Below, in pieces: positions 30,935 through 40,407 of a stretch of DNA of 64,000 bases. The position numbers and the translations under genes were made by a program. The DNA comes from Candidatus Flexicrinis proximus (GTDB lineage: Bacteria > Chloroflexota > Anaerolineae > Aggregatilineales > Phototrophicaceae). The notes below the pieces were generated by a model. The model was given only the letters and a program-made list of their open reading frames with translations, had not been told where the DNA came from and ran no database searches. Numbering within the stretch: position 1 is the stretch's first letter; each line of letters opens with the position of its first letter. The stretch covers positions 248,001-312,000 of the forward strand of contig JADJQF010000011.1 of assembly GCA_016712885.1 (NCBI GenBank). Reading direction: 5' to 3'.

Positions 30935-33900
30935 CTATTCCCCCACGATCCTGAACCTGTAAATGCCCGTTTCACCCGCGTAGCCCGAAACCGCAAGTGT
31001 GTATGTTCCTGCGGCGGCCAACGGCCCATTCCAGACCAGGCTGTCTCCGCTGCGATACGAATTCAGGAGCGAGGTGCCGTCAGGATCGGTCAATTCCCAA
31101 AGCAGCGTGTTGGGACTCATCGTCAAGTCGATGGTGATAGTCTGGCCGGCTTCGGCAGTGAAGGTGTAGATATCGCGGACGCCCGGTGTCTCGATATGCC
31201 CCGCGCCGACCCCCGTGACTTCCTCCGCGACTGAGTCGCCGATCTGAACCTCATAGCGGTCAGGTTCAGGTACGAACCAGGTCCGCATACGGTAGGCCCC
31301 GATCTCTTTATCGTAGCCGGAGATACTCAGAGTGTACGTACCGCCGGCCTCAAGTGTGACAACGCCGAGGTCACTGCCTGTGTTCCGGTAACTATTGAAG
31401 AGCGATGTCCCGGCTTGGTCTGTCAGTTGACAGAGCAGGGTCAGCTCACTCTCGATGACCTGGATAAAGATCTTCTGCCCCGGCTCGGCCGTGAACGTAT
31501 AGAGATCGCGCACGCCCGGTGACTCGATCTGGCCGGCGCCCTCACCCGTCGTTTCAGCCGCGATCGTGTCATCAAGCCCGATGCTGAACGCGTCAGGCTC
31601 CGGCACATCCCAGATTCGCGCGCGATAAACGCCTGTTTCGGACAGATAGCCGGAGACGGTCAGGGTGTATAGGCCGCCGCGTTCCAATGTGAGTACACCG
31701 AAGCTGCTGCCGCCGCTGCGGTAACTGCCAAAAACCTGAGTGCCTTCGGCATCAACCAGCGCCCAATAGGCAGAGAACTCGGCCTCAAGTACCTCGACAA
31801 AGATTTGTTGGCCCGGTGTCGCAGAAAACGTGTAGATATCCTGCACGCCGGGAGTCTCTATCTGGCCGGCTCCATCTCTCATAAAGTCGCGAGCGATGAT
31901 GTCGCCGATGGCGATAGCAAACGTGTCTGGTTCAGCCACGTTCCAGATCGTGAATTCATAGGGACCGGTTTCATCTGCGTAGCCCGATACCGTTAGCGTA
32001 TGTTGTCCGGCTTGTTCGAGCAGTATTGGTCCGATGGTCGTCATGCCGCTTCTGTAGGTGCTAAACAGCTCGTTACCCTGCGCATCTGTGAGGACCCAGA
32101 GCGTAGACGGCTCGCTGGCGGGAATCTCGATGAAGATCGTCTGATTTACCCGTGCCTCGAATACATACTGCTGTTGTTCTCCAGCCGTCTCGATACTGGC
32201 TGAGACCTCAAGGGCTTTGGCATTGTCGAGGTTGATGGATGTCGGGGTGTCCAACGGCGTTATCGAGAAGCGGTATGTTCCGCTGTCACCGAGATCACCC
32301 CGCACAGTGATCGTATAGGTGCCGGGTTCAAGCGCGAACGTGCCAGGGTGGTTACCCTGCCAGAGACGCTGGTCACTGAAGAGGAAAGTGCCATCCGATG
32401 CGGCCAGACTCCATGCCGACCGTCCGTCCTCACCCAGCGCCGAAAACGTGACGCTGGCCGGCTCAGTGAGCGCAAGGGTATAGATGTCCCGCGCCCCGGG
32501 GGATTCAATCCGGCCCATTCCGGGCTGCGGAATCCCGTCGGACACGACGGTTCCCAGCGGAACATCAAACGTCTGCGGCGGCGGAATAATCCAGACGGCA
32601 AATTGGTAGGTGCCGACGCTGTCGCCTTCCCCAGCAACGGTAAGTGAGTAAGTCCCGGCCTCCAGCGTGAATGCGCCCGGATGGTTGCCCTGCCACAAGC
32701 GCATGTCTTCAAACAGAAGTTGACCACTCGGAGCGGTCAGGGACCACTTTGCGCGGGTCTCTTCGCCCAGTGCCGAGAAGTAGAGTTCCAGCGGCTCGGC
32801 GAGCGTGAAGGTATAGAAGTCATTGGCGGCGGGGGTTTCGATCCGACCGGCGCCGGAGGCGGGGAAATCCTCATATACCCGGACGTCTGGTTCTATCATA
32901 TACGTGCCGGATTCACCGACGCTGCTCAAAGAGAACCCGTACGTGCCAGTTGATCCAGCTTCACCTGTAACCGTGATGGTGTAGGGGCCTGGTTGATCCA
33001 AAGCGAAGACGCCGGGATCATTGCTGTCCCAAAGCCGGCTGTTCTCGAACAACAAAGTACCGTCAGGGGCCGCCAGCGACCAGACGAGGGGACCTGATTC
33101 GCCGCCCGCAGCGAAATAGACGGATTGTGTACCCTCTGACGTGAACGTGTAGATGTCAGATGAACCAGGCGACTCGATTTCGCCCATTCCGGGCAGCAAA
33201 TCGACGGAAATGACCGCGCCAATACTGATCTCGAAGGACTCCTCAGGTCCAAGCGCTGCAACCAGGGTTGGGATGAAATCAGCAGGGCGTTGATAGACGG
33301 ACGCTGAAACGATGCCTGCGGTGAGCTGAATGTAATCCATGCAGATGGGGTTAGCGGCCTCGGTATCGATGTGCCGAACCTGCAACGCGGTGATGTCCGC
33401 AAGGGCTGTGCGCAGATCGTCCGCTGACGCGGGACTTGCTGAACTGACGTTGATCCAACCGCTGCTGTCGTCCAACTGAACGGAGTAAACCAGCCAGTCT
33501 CTGGTTTGGCGCGGCGGCAAGGGCGTCATCAGAGAGATGCCAGCACCTTCCAGCCGCACTTCAAGCGCCGCCTGAGAATTCCCCGGCGCGATGACACTGA
33601 TGGCACCATTGAACGCGTCTGAACGGTCCCCCAGCCAACCGGAAGGAGCGGCCAAAACAGCATTTGCGCTGCATACGGCGCCGTCAGATGACTCATTAGC
33701 GGGGAGGTACTCGGCCGCAAGATCCGCAGAGCCAGTTTCCCAACCCTCGGAGTCGTTTACGAAGTCGCTTGAGATAAGGACTGACGCGACGCTGATCTGG
33801 CGCTGAAGATTGTTGACGGGAAGGTTCTGCAGGTTGTTTCCGTCATACGGCTCCGATGAGCTGGGTGGCCCGGCGGGATTGAGGTCAGCTGTCAGCGGAA

Positions 33901-34627
33901 TGCTTGTGCGGTTTCCCGCGGTGACGACCTCGGTCTCGCCCTGCGCGGTGACTGCCGCCCGGCCTTCGAGGACATTTACCCGTAAGCCGCGATCCGGCTG
34001 CGCCTGCAGGTAGGCTGTCGAACCCAGCGTGATATCGACACCGTTCATACGCAGGGCGACTTCACTCACCCCCGCCGGGGTTTGGATGAGTATGCCACTG
34101 TCCGGCGCTTCACTGCAGCTCGAGTCGCCAATTCCTGTGCGGAAGTAGAACCCGCGCGACGCGATGTCGCCTTCGGTGACGTTCTCGATCTCAACATCGC
34201 CAAAAAGCAGGAAGGTGACGTTTTGTCCGGGGAGCGAGTCGGGCAGGTTGGCTTGCACCTGCATCAGTGCCACGCCCCACTGTTTGGCGGAAGCATTCAA
34301 GGGGCTAAGCTCAATCTTCCTTACATCGTTGAGGCTGGCGATGTCGCCTGGTTGCTGGAAGCTGATCGCTCCGCTGCCTTCGCGGAACTCGGCGCTTAGC
34401 TGTACGTTGCCGTAGCAGATCTGATTGCGGCCGGTTTCCCGGCAAGCGCTATCGACCGCCGTCAGAGCCTGCAATACGATGGCCGGGCACTCCGCTGATG
34501 CCACAGTTGTCGGCGCGGGAACCTGCGTATTGCTGGAGGCCGTGGCAGTTGGGGCCGCCGGTTCGGATGTACAGCCATTCAGGAGGAGGAGCGCAAGCAG
34601 TAAGGCAGTGGTTGTGACGAATCGCAT
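30935..34627 (-). CDS. Large surface lipoprotein with FecR-like region and PPC-type repeats
   Basis: A 1230-residue exported lipoprotein. MRFVTTTALLLALLLLNGC gives a signal sequence with lipobox LNGC, followed by a Ser/Thr/Pro/Ala-rich linker. Around residues 170-240 is a FecR-like segment (GILIQTPAGVSEVALRMNGV, RVNVLEGRAAVTAQGE). From about residue 475 to the end run seven repeats of about 110 residues, each with an anchor such as GAGQIETPGVQDIYTFSA and an end such as YTLTVSGYAGETGIYRF, matching the PPC (bacterial pre-peptidase C-terminal) beta-sandwich. ATG 34627 has GGAG upstream. No enzyme domain is seen. A structural, adhesive or glycan-binding role at the cell surface is likely, given neighbours in polysaccharide synthesis. 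Confidence 0.8.
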   Translation of the reverse strand: MRFVTTTALLLALLLLNGCTSEPAAPTATASSNTQVPAPTTVASAECPAIVLQALTAVDSACRETGRNQICYGNVQLSAEFREGSGAISFQQPGDIASLNDVRKIELSPLNASAKQWGVALMQVQANLPDSLPGQNVTFLLFGDVEIENVTEGDIASRGFYFRTGIGDSSCSEAPDSGILIQTPAGVSEVALRMNGVDITLGSTAYLQAQPDRGLRVNVLEGRAAVTAQGETEVVTAGNRTSIPLTADLNPAGPPSSSEPYDGNNLQNLPVNNLQRQISVASVLISSDFVNDSEGWETGSADLAAEYLPANESSDGAVCSANAVLAAPSGWLGDRSDAFNGAISVIAPGNSQAALEVRLEGAGISLMTPLPPRQTRDWLVYSVQLDDSSGWINVSSASPASADDLRTALADITALQVRHIDTEAANPICMDYIQLTAGIVSASVYQRPADFIPTLVAALGPEESFEISIGAVISVDLLPGMGEIESPGSSDIYTFTSEGTQSVYFAAGGESGPLVWSLAAPDGTLLFENSRLWDSNDPGVFALDQPGPYTITVTGEAGSTGTYGFSLSSVGESGTYMIEPDVRVYEDFPASGAGRIETPAANDFYTFTLAEPLELYFSALGEETRAKWSLTAPSGQLLFEDMRLWQGNHPGAFTLEAGTYSLTVAGEGDSVGTYQFAVWIIPPPQTFDVPLGTVVSDGIPQPGMGRIESPGARDIYTLALTEPASVTFSALGEDGRSAWSLAASDGTFLFSDQRLWQGNHPGTFALEPGTYTITVRGDLGDSGTYRFSITPLDTPTSINLDNAKALEVSASIETAGEQQQYVFEARVNQTIFIEIPASEPSTLWVLTDAQGNELFSTYRSGMTTIGPILLEQAGQHTLTVSGYADETGPYEFTIWNVAEPDTFAIAIGDIIARDFMRDGAGQIETPGVQDIYTFSATPGQQIFVEVLEAEFSAYWALVDAEGTQVFGSYRSGGSSFGVLTLERGGLYTLTVSGYLSETGVYRARIWDVPEPDAFSIGLDDTIAAETTGEGAGQIESPGVRDLYTFTAEPGQKIFIQVIESELTLLCQLTDQAGTSLFNSYRNTGSDLGVVTLEAGGTYTLSISGYDKEIGAYRMRTWFVPEPDRYEVQIGDSVAEEVTGVGAGHIETPGVRDIYTFTAEAGQTITIDLTMSPNTLLWELTDPDGTSLLNSYRSGDSLVWNGPLAAAGTYTLAVSGYAGETGIYRFRIVGE
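30938..33200 (-). repeat. Seven tandem PPC-like protein repeats (coding)
   Basis: Within the lipoprotein gene the anchor (E-[ST]-P-x-x-x-D-x-Y-T-[FL]) recurs about every 330 bases near 33180, 32850, 32515, 31855, 31530 and 31190, with a divergent copy (SIETAGEQQQYVF) near 32190. The last three copies are the most alike, suggesting recent duplication there. Confidence 0.75.
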
Positions 34628-34731
34628 GGCAGACTCCATCATTTTGCGAATTCTACCCTGAATTCGTGTAAGCGGTTTTGACTTCGGCCCGCGGGCTTAG
34701 GAGTCTGAATCGGCGGCTGACAGGTCGACGT

Positions 34732-34763
34732 GGCGATCCCTGCTCAGGATGGGAGGGATCGCC
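34732..34763. repeat. Perfect 10-base inverted repeat
   Basis: GGCGATCCCT and AGGGATCGCC flank a 12-base loop in the 220-base gap between the isomerase-like gene's stop and the lipoprotein gene's start. There is no T run. It could be a terminator-like hairpin for the isomerase transcript or an operator for the lipoprotein gene. Confidence 0.4.
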
Positions 34764-34863
34764 GATTGGAGTTCTGCTGATTTCCGGCGTGACCGAGTCC
34801 GGAACCGCACGTTTTCCTCAAACAGGCAGTGCCGGCATGGCTTTCGGTTCCGAACCGGTCGAA

Positions 34864-36486
34864 CTAGACGGTAACACCACAGAGATGCACCTCGATGCCC
34901 ATGCCGGTGAACATTGCCGCCTTGGCCACCAGCGCGTCATTAGCGGCTTCGGATGTCGGGGCATAGGCGACGTTCAAGTGGTTGGCTTTGTGACGGGCCA
35001 TCATCTGATCGCGGCTGACGCCATGAAGCACGGCGTGCATGATCGGCCATTGCGGCGACGTGGCTTGCCAGCGGCGCTCAGTTTCCTCCTGCGGTAGCTC
35101 GACAACGGTCGCACGGCCCAGATCGGCATGGAGTTTTCCGCCCATGACGAACACGCGGCTCCAGACGATGTGACCCGGCTTGCTGATCCCCTTGAGCGTG
35201 CCGCCACCCAACCGGAAATACATTGGCGACTGGCGTTCGCTGGTCGCGCCGGCATAACCGCCGATGAAGTGCGACGCAGGGGCCGCACCAGAGATCAGAA
35301 AGACCCAGACATAGTCGTCGACGCCGTTACCCGTATAGTGTTCGCCCCAGCGAATATCGTGGAGGGTGGTGGCCGGATCGTAACCGAGGGCCGCCCAAAT
35401 CCGGTTGGTCACCAGCGCGTCGACCGCACAGCCTTCGTCAACTTCGTTAAAGTGCGGAAGCGCCTTACCCGCGAACAGCTCGTCCCCGCTGATCTCGTCG
35501 AAAACTGGCGGGCGTTCGACGTTATTGAGGAGACCTTCGACCAAGTCGGAGGCGGGAACGCTGTCCTTCAGTCCCTGCTGGTACTGGATCCCAATGGCGT
35601 CGCATGCATACGCGGCGGCGATGCGGACTGCGGAGAGGTACATTTTGAACTGGGTCAGGATTTGAGCATCGGTCAATTCGGTCGCCTCGTCAGTGCCGGT
35701 GATGAATTTCATCCCGCGCGTTTCCAGCCAATGCCGACAGGCGAGGGCTTCGGTGTCGGAGATGCGCCCCATTGCGGCAACCAGCGCCGATTGACTCAGG
35801 CGTTCCTTATAGATGCCGGTTGGGTTGAGCATCTCATCGTCAATGATGGCGTTGTACATGCCCATGCAGCCTTCATCGAAGATGCCGATGATGGCTTTGG
35901 TGTGTTTCAGCTCACTGGCAAGCTGTTTGCCGAGCGCAATGGCCTGGGGGCTGCCGGTGCCGTCCCAGTCGTGGACATGGCTGGTATCGTGCGTGATAAA
36001 GCCATCGTGCAGCCATTGGCGGAGTCCATTGACAAAGAAGTCGTCGGTGAAATCCTTACTCCAGAGCGTGCTGAATTTGACGCCCATCTTGGTCAGCGAC
36101 CCATTCAGGTTGAGCATTCCGACCAGACCGGGCCATTGTCCGCTCCAGTTTGCCAGCGTGAGAATTGGCCCGCGATGATCGCGCAGGCCTGCCAGCACGT
36201 GGTGGCTGTACTGCCAGACGGCTTCTGCCACGACTAACGGCGAGTCGGGATGGATTGACTGAAACACGTCCATTCCCATGCGCTGGTTCCAGATAAATCC
36301 GTGCTGGAGGTCGCGATCATAGGGATGGGCGCGGCGGACGGTCCAACCCTGTTTAGCGAACGCATCACCAATGCGCCGTTCCATGTCTTCCTGCGCGGGC
36401 CAGCACTTCTGATTTGCGGATAGGCGCAAATCGCCGCTGGCGACCAGGATAACTTCGTTAGGGGTGATAGCAGCAGGCTGGGTCAT
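34864..36486 (-). CDS. L-fucose isomerase-like sugar isomerase
   Basis: A 540-residue protein resembling the L-fucose/L-arabinose isomerase superfamily. Characteristic segments include SGDLRLSANQKCWPAQEDMERRIGDAF, ILTLANWSGQWPGLVGMLNLNGSL, IIGIFDEGCMGMYNAIIDDE and ACDAIGIQYQQGLKD. The Glu in FDEGCMGMYN is in the usual metal-binding position. Exact substrate cannot be told; the family interconverts aldoses and ketoses, and some members are uncharacterised. The start has GGAAG just upstream. It stands alone between polysaccharide genes, with about 390 bases of non-coding sequence before it. Confidence 0.7.
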   Translation of the reverse strand: MTQPAAITPNEVILVASGDLRLSANQKCWPAQEDMERRIGDAFAKQGWTVRRAHPYDRDLQHGFIWNQRMGMDVFQSIHPDSPLVVAEAVWQYSHHVLAGLRDHRGPILTLANWSGQWPGLVGMLNLNGSLTKMGVKFSTLWSKDFTDDFFVNGLRQWLHDGFITHDTSHVHDWDGTGSPQAIALGKQLASELKHTKAIIGIFDEGCMGMYNAIIDDEMLNPTGIYKERLSQSALVAAMGRISDTEALACRHWLETRGMKFITGTDEATELTDAQILTQFKMYLSAVRIAAAYACDAIGIQYQQGLKDSVPASDLVEGLLNNVERPPVFDEISGDELFAGKALPHFNEVDEGCAVDALVTNRIWAALGYDPATTLHDIRWGEHYTGNGVDDYVWVFLISGAAPASHFIGGYAGATSERQSPMYFRLGGGTLKGISKPGHIVWSRVFVMGGKLHADLGRATVVELPQEETERRWQATSPQWPIMHAVLHGVSRDQMMARHKANHLNVAYAPTSEAANDALVAKAAMFTGMGIEVHLCGVTV

Positions 36487-36872
36487 CTTCCAAAATCCTT
36501 CACGCTGAAGAGTAAAAGGCTAGATCAGTTTGGGGCGAGGCCTTCAAGATTCCGCAATTCGATGCGCTAAACTAAGTGACGGTGCCACCCGTAGGATATT
36601 TTGTGCCTGACGATGCCAGTTATGCAACACTTTGGGCGATTTCTGCCGACCGGCGAAGCACAGAATCGTTGTCCTGTGTCAGGACGACGGCGGGCGCATC
36701 TTGGGTATTGGCAGAGGAGCCCTCGGCGACTTGCCGGGGCCGAAGTGGCCACCGAAGCGCGGAAACGAGGTTATCTGACTTGAACTTTCCGGCAACCCGG
36801 TTTAACCTTCCATCTACGTATTAGTTGCAGAACATTTCGAAGTCAAATCAATTATCTGGCGAATATCTGAAA
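36487..36872. other. Divergent intergenic region
   Basis: About 385 bases between the isomerase-like gene and the dual glycosyltransferase gene. It contains a short perfect hairpin GTCCTG-TGT-CAGGAC at 36671-36685 and no recognisable gene. Promoters for both flanking genes must be here but none is clear. Confidence 0.4.
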
Positions 36873-39800
36873 ATGGGTGAATCTGGACATAGTCAGGCGC
36901 AGGGTCCGGTGACGGTGCTTCAGGCATACATCCAACGGCAAGCGAAGATCGTTGACGTTTATCGTCGGGAACTGGATCGACTGCAGAGCACTGTGGACAA
37001 CGGGACCCAACAGGTTGAGCCTGAAACTGGCGATACCAGGCAAGAGTCATTCTGGTCGGTGCTGGCCGAACTCTCCGAACTGCAGTTGAGGGCGGAGTCA
37101 CTATCCGGACAGTTGGCGGCGCTCAAAACCACGCATGACGATGTTCAGGCGGAGCTCGCGGAAATTAACTACCTGCGGCCGTTGCACCATGCGCTTATTG
37201 CGCGCGGTGAAGATTCAGCTCCGCAGCCTGCCGAGGCCGAAGCTTTCGTCGGTCGTGCTCTACGGTCCAGAGAAGTGGAACGTGAGCTCCAAAACGCCCG
37301 CGTTTACATCGCGTCACTGGAGCAGGCGCTAAACGACAAAGCTAAGGATCTCAACGACTCGAATGCCCAGCTTTCAACGATCCAGCACTCGCTTGCATTC
37401 AGGGCATTGGTGAAGCCTGTCTGGCGTATTCGCCGGTTGCTGCTGCCGGAAGGATCACGGCGCGCGGCCTGGTTGGGTCGACTACGCGGGAAGGACGCTC
37501 AGCCTGTCGAAACCGATTCTGCTTCGCCAGCGTTTGAACCGCAGCCGTCTTCCCCTGCAATTCCCGCTGCAGTTCGGAGCATCGAAGCAGTAAAGCCTGC
37601 CGTAACAGACAGCCGTAGCGTCCCAGCCGGTCTGCCGCCGCTCAAGGTCGCCGAAGACTCGGATGTGGTCTTCACAATCATCTCCAAGAACTATCTTGCC
37701 AGCGCCCGCGTCCTGATGCGCTCGATCCGTGCGCTGCACCCCACGCTTTCGCTGGTTACAGTTCTCGTGGATGAGATTGACGGCAGTTTCGAGCCCGATC
37801 ACGAGCCATTTCAGGTGCTGCTGGCGTCTGAACTGGGGATCCCGCGTTGGCGGCACTTCTCCATGAAGTACGACATCATGGAGCTAAACACGGCTGTGAA
37901 GCCGTACGCCATCCAGGTGCTGATGGAGAAGCACAAGGCCAAACGAGTCATTTATTTCGATCCCGACATTCAGGTCTTTAGCCGTCTCGATACGATTTTC
38001 GAGCTGCTCGATGTGAACCTATGCGTCCTGACGCCACATATCACTGCTCCGCTCAACGATGAATTTAGCCCGTCGGAACTGGACTTTCTGCGGGTCGGTA
38101 CCTACAACCTCGGCTTCTTCGCGGTTTCAAGGACGAGCGATTGGCGGAACCTGCTGCGATGGTGGGAACAACGGCTGTATGAGAACTGCACCCGTGAGGT
38201 GGAGCGTGGACTGTTTGTCGACCAGCACTGGATGGATCTGGTGCCCAGCCTGTTCGCGCCGGTCCATATCCTGCGCGATCCGGGATATAACGTTGCGTAC
38301 TGGAACCTGGCAACCCGCGAGATGGCTGTTGACAGCGCCGGCGGATTCACCGTCAACGGTACGAAACTGGTGTTCTTCCATTACAGCGGATTTTCGGTCA
38401 GCAATCTCGAACGCGTATCGAAACACCAGAACCGACTGAGCTTCGATAATCTCAACGCGGCGGCCCGGCGCTGTTTCACAGAGTATCGCCAGCAGCTGCT
38501 GGAGGCCGGAGTCGAGGACACAAGCGCATATCCTTACGCTTATGGCCGGTTTCAGAATGGGCTGCCAGTAACCGACTCCCTGCGGATTTGCCTGCGCCAC
38601 GCCGACAGCAAAGGCGAAATTTGGGCTGATCCCTATGTGACGGGCAAAGGAAGTTTCCTGGAGTGGGCCACGCAGCCTGGTTCGGTCCCCCCGTTTTCGC
38701 TTCTGTCGCCGTATGCGCTCACGCTGTACAAGTCCCGCGCCGATCTAAAGACTGCGTTTCCGGACATCATGGACAGCGCTGAGTATGCCTATGCGGAATG
38801 GTTTGTTAAATGGGCTGACCCCACCGATGGCCGGATTCCGTTGTATACGGAGCCTGTTCGACGCGCCCTGATGACAAGCGCGCGTCCCAAGCCGGCGGAG
38901 AGCGGTGCCACTATCGCCAGGAAACCCTCGGCGCTGCGGAGGCTGCGCCGGGCCGCGCGCTACTACCGCGATTACCCGACCAAAGTGAAGCCGTTCCTGC
39001 TACCAGAGGCGTTCACCGAGCCTTCGCCGGTGTTTACAGGACCGACGAACACCTACGGTCAGATCAGAAACCTGCTGCTTCGAACGGGACTGCTGAGACG
39101 CGCAAAGCGATTGATCGGGCTGCGGCTCATTCTCTCGGCGCGGGAATACTTCAGTACGACACCTGAAATTCACGGTTTCCGCGCTGACCGCGAAGGACGC
39201 TCACATTTTGAGAGGCCAGACTCTGCGACCGGGGCCGCAGCCCCTGTGCCGATCACTTATGGTGTGACTGTCGTGGGATACCTTCGGGCGGAGACGGGGG
39301 TGGGGCAAATCGCGCGCAATATCATCGCGTGCCTTCAGGACGTGGATTTTGCGGTGAACGGGTATCTGCTCGATGCGGGAAATGCCTACCGGCAGCAGGA
39401 CGGGAGCGTGGACGCTGCCCGTGAGCGCGCCGACCGCTATGTTCAGATCTTCAACGTTAACGCGGATCAGTCGCATCTGGTCTACCATTCACTCGGTCCG
39501 GCCTTTTATGCACGGCACTTCAACATCGGCTACTGGTTCTGGGAACTCGCGGAGTTTCCGGACGTCTGGCAGAGCGCGTTCGACCTGTATGACGAAATCT
39601 GGGTGGCTTCCAAGTTCGTGCACGACGCCATCCAGCCTAAAACGACGAAACCTGTTCGTATCGTGCCTGTCTCGATTTCGGTTCTACTGCCTGAACATAC
39701 CAGCCGGGCTCAACTCGGTTTGCAGGAGGATCAGTTCCTTGTGCTGTTCGTTTTTGACGCACTGAGCGTGGTCGAGCGGAAGAACCCGTGGGCCGTCATT

Positions 39801-40406
39801 CGAGCGTTTGAGACTGCTTTCACGGCCCAGGAACGCGCGGAGTCCGTGCGACTTGTGCTCAAGGTGACGAATCTCGACCGCGCGCCCGAAGCTGCCCGGC
39901 TGCGCGTCGAAGTGCAGAGAGTCAACGGCATCCTGATCGAGACCTATCTGGACCGGCTTGAAATCAACGCGCTGATCTCGCACTGCGACGTGTACATCTC
40001 ACTGCACCGTTCCGAAGGGTACGGGCTAACGATGGCGGAAGCTATGTATCTTGGCAAGCCAGTGGTTGCCACGGGCTATTCGGGAAATGTCGACTTCATG
40101 AATGAGGAAAACAGCTATCTTGTCCCGTTCAAGCTGCAGGAACTCGGCGCGCCGTATCCACCCTACGAAGCACATCAATTGTGGGCCGACCCTGATCAGA
40201 ATACCGCTGCAAAGCTCCTGCGTCACATCTATGAGCACCCCGAAGAAGCCCGTCTGAAAGGTCAAATCGCCGCACAGCATATCCGCAAGCACTACAATAT
40301 CCAGACGCGAGGCCATGAGATTGCCCAACAGTTGGCGCGGATCCTGGCGGATAATTCCTACATGATCGAGGATCGCGAGAGCGTCCACGATCCGGAAGGG
40401 GGATAA
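36873..40406 (+). CDS. Very large dual-domain glycosyltransferase
   Basis: A 1177-residue protein. An N-terminal coiled coil (about 20-190; VYRRELDRLQS, ELSELQLRAESLSGQL) precedes a GT8-like domain from about residue 265: VVFTIISKNYLASARVLMRSIR, then VIYFDPDIQVFSRLDTIFELL with the DPD metal site. The C-terminal third is a GT-B/GT4 domain: GVTVVGYLRAETGVGQIARNIIAC, IGYWFWELAEFPDVW, and the donor-binding block SEGYGLTMAEAMYLGKPVVATGYSGNVDF. Two different active sites in one chain suggest successive sugar additions to one glycan. ATG 36873 was chosen over an upstream TTG. The pyruvyltransferase gene follows after one base. Confidence 0.87.
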   Translation: MGESGHSQAQGPVTVLQAYIQRQAKIVDVYRRELDRLQSTVDNGTQQVEPETGDTRQESFWSVLAELSELQLRAESLSGQLAALKTTHDDVQAELAEINYLRPLHHALIARGEDSAPQPAEAEAFVGRALRSREVERELQNARVYIASLEQALNDKAKDLNDSNAQLSTIQHSLAFRALVKPVWRIRRLLLPEGSRRAAWLGRLRGKDAQPVETDSASPAFEPQPSSPAIPAAVRSIEAVKPAVTDSRSVPAGLPPLKVAEDSDVVFTIISKNYLASARVLMRSIRALHPTLSLVTVLVDEIDGSFEPDHEPFQVLLASELGIPRWRHFSMKYDIMELNTAVKPYAIQVLMEKHKAKRVIYFDPDIQVFSRLDTIFELLDVNLCVLTPHITAPLNDEFSPSELDFLRVGTYNLGFFAVSRTSDWRNLLRWWEQRLYENCTREVERGLFVDQHWMDLVPSLFAPVHILRDPGYNVAYWNLATREMAVDSAGGFTVNGTKLVFFHYSGFSVSNLERVSKHQNRLSFDNLNAAARRCFTEYRQQLLEAGVEDTSAYPYAYGRFQNGLPVTDSLRICLRHADSKGEIWADPYVTGKGSFLEWATQPGSVPPFSLLSPYALTLYKSRADLKTAFPDIMDSAEYAYAEWFVKWADPTDGRIPLYTEPVRRALMTSARPKPAESGATIARKPSALRRLRRAARYYRDYPTKVKPFLLPEAFTEPSPVFTGPTNTYGQIRNLLLRTGLLRRAKRLIGLRLILSAREYFSTTPEIHGFRADREGRSHFERPDSATGAAAPVPITYGVTVVGYLRAETGVGQIARNIIACLQDVDFAVNGYLLDAGNAYRQQDGSVDAARERADRYVQIFNVNADQSHLVYHSLGPAFYARHFNIGYWFWELAEFPDVWQSAFDLYDEIWVASKFVHDAIQPKTTKPVRIVPVSISVLLPEHTSRAQLGLQEDQFLVLFVFDALSVVERKNPWAVIRAFETAFTAQERAESVRLVLKVTNLDRAPEAARLRVEVQRVNGILIETYLDRLEINALISHCDVYISLHRSEGYGLTMAEAMYLGKPVVATGYSGNVDFMNEENSYLVPFKLQELGAPYPPYEAHQLWADPDQNTAAKLLRHIYEHPEEARLKGQIAAQHIRKHYNIQTRGHEIAQQLARILADNSYMIEDRESVHDPEGG

Positions 40407-40407
40407 C

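Noticed and set aside
35128..36237. 369-codon open frame on the plus strand
   Set aside because: Antisense to the isomerase-like gene, which has clear family motifs; the plus-strand frame has none.
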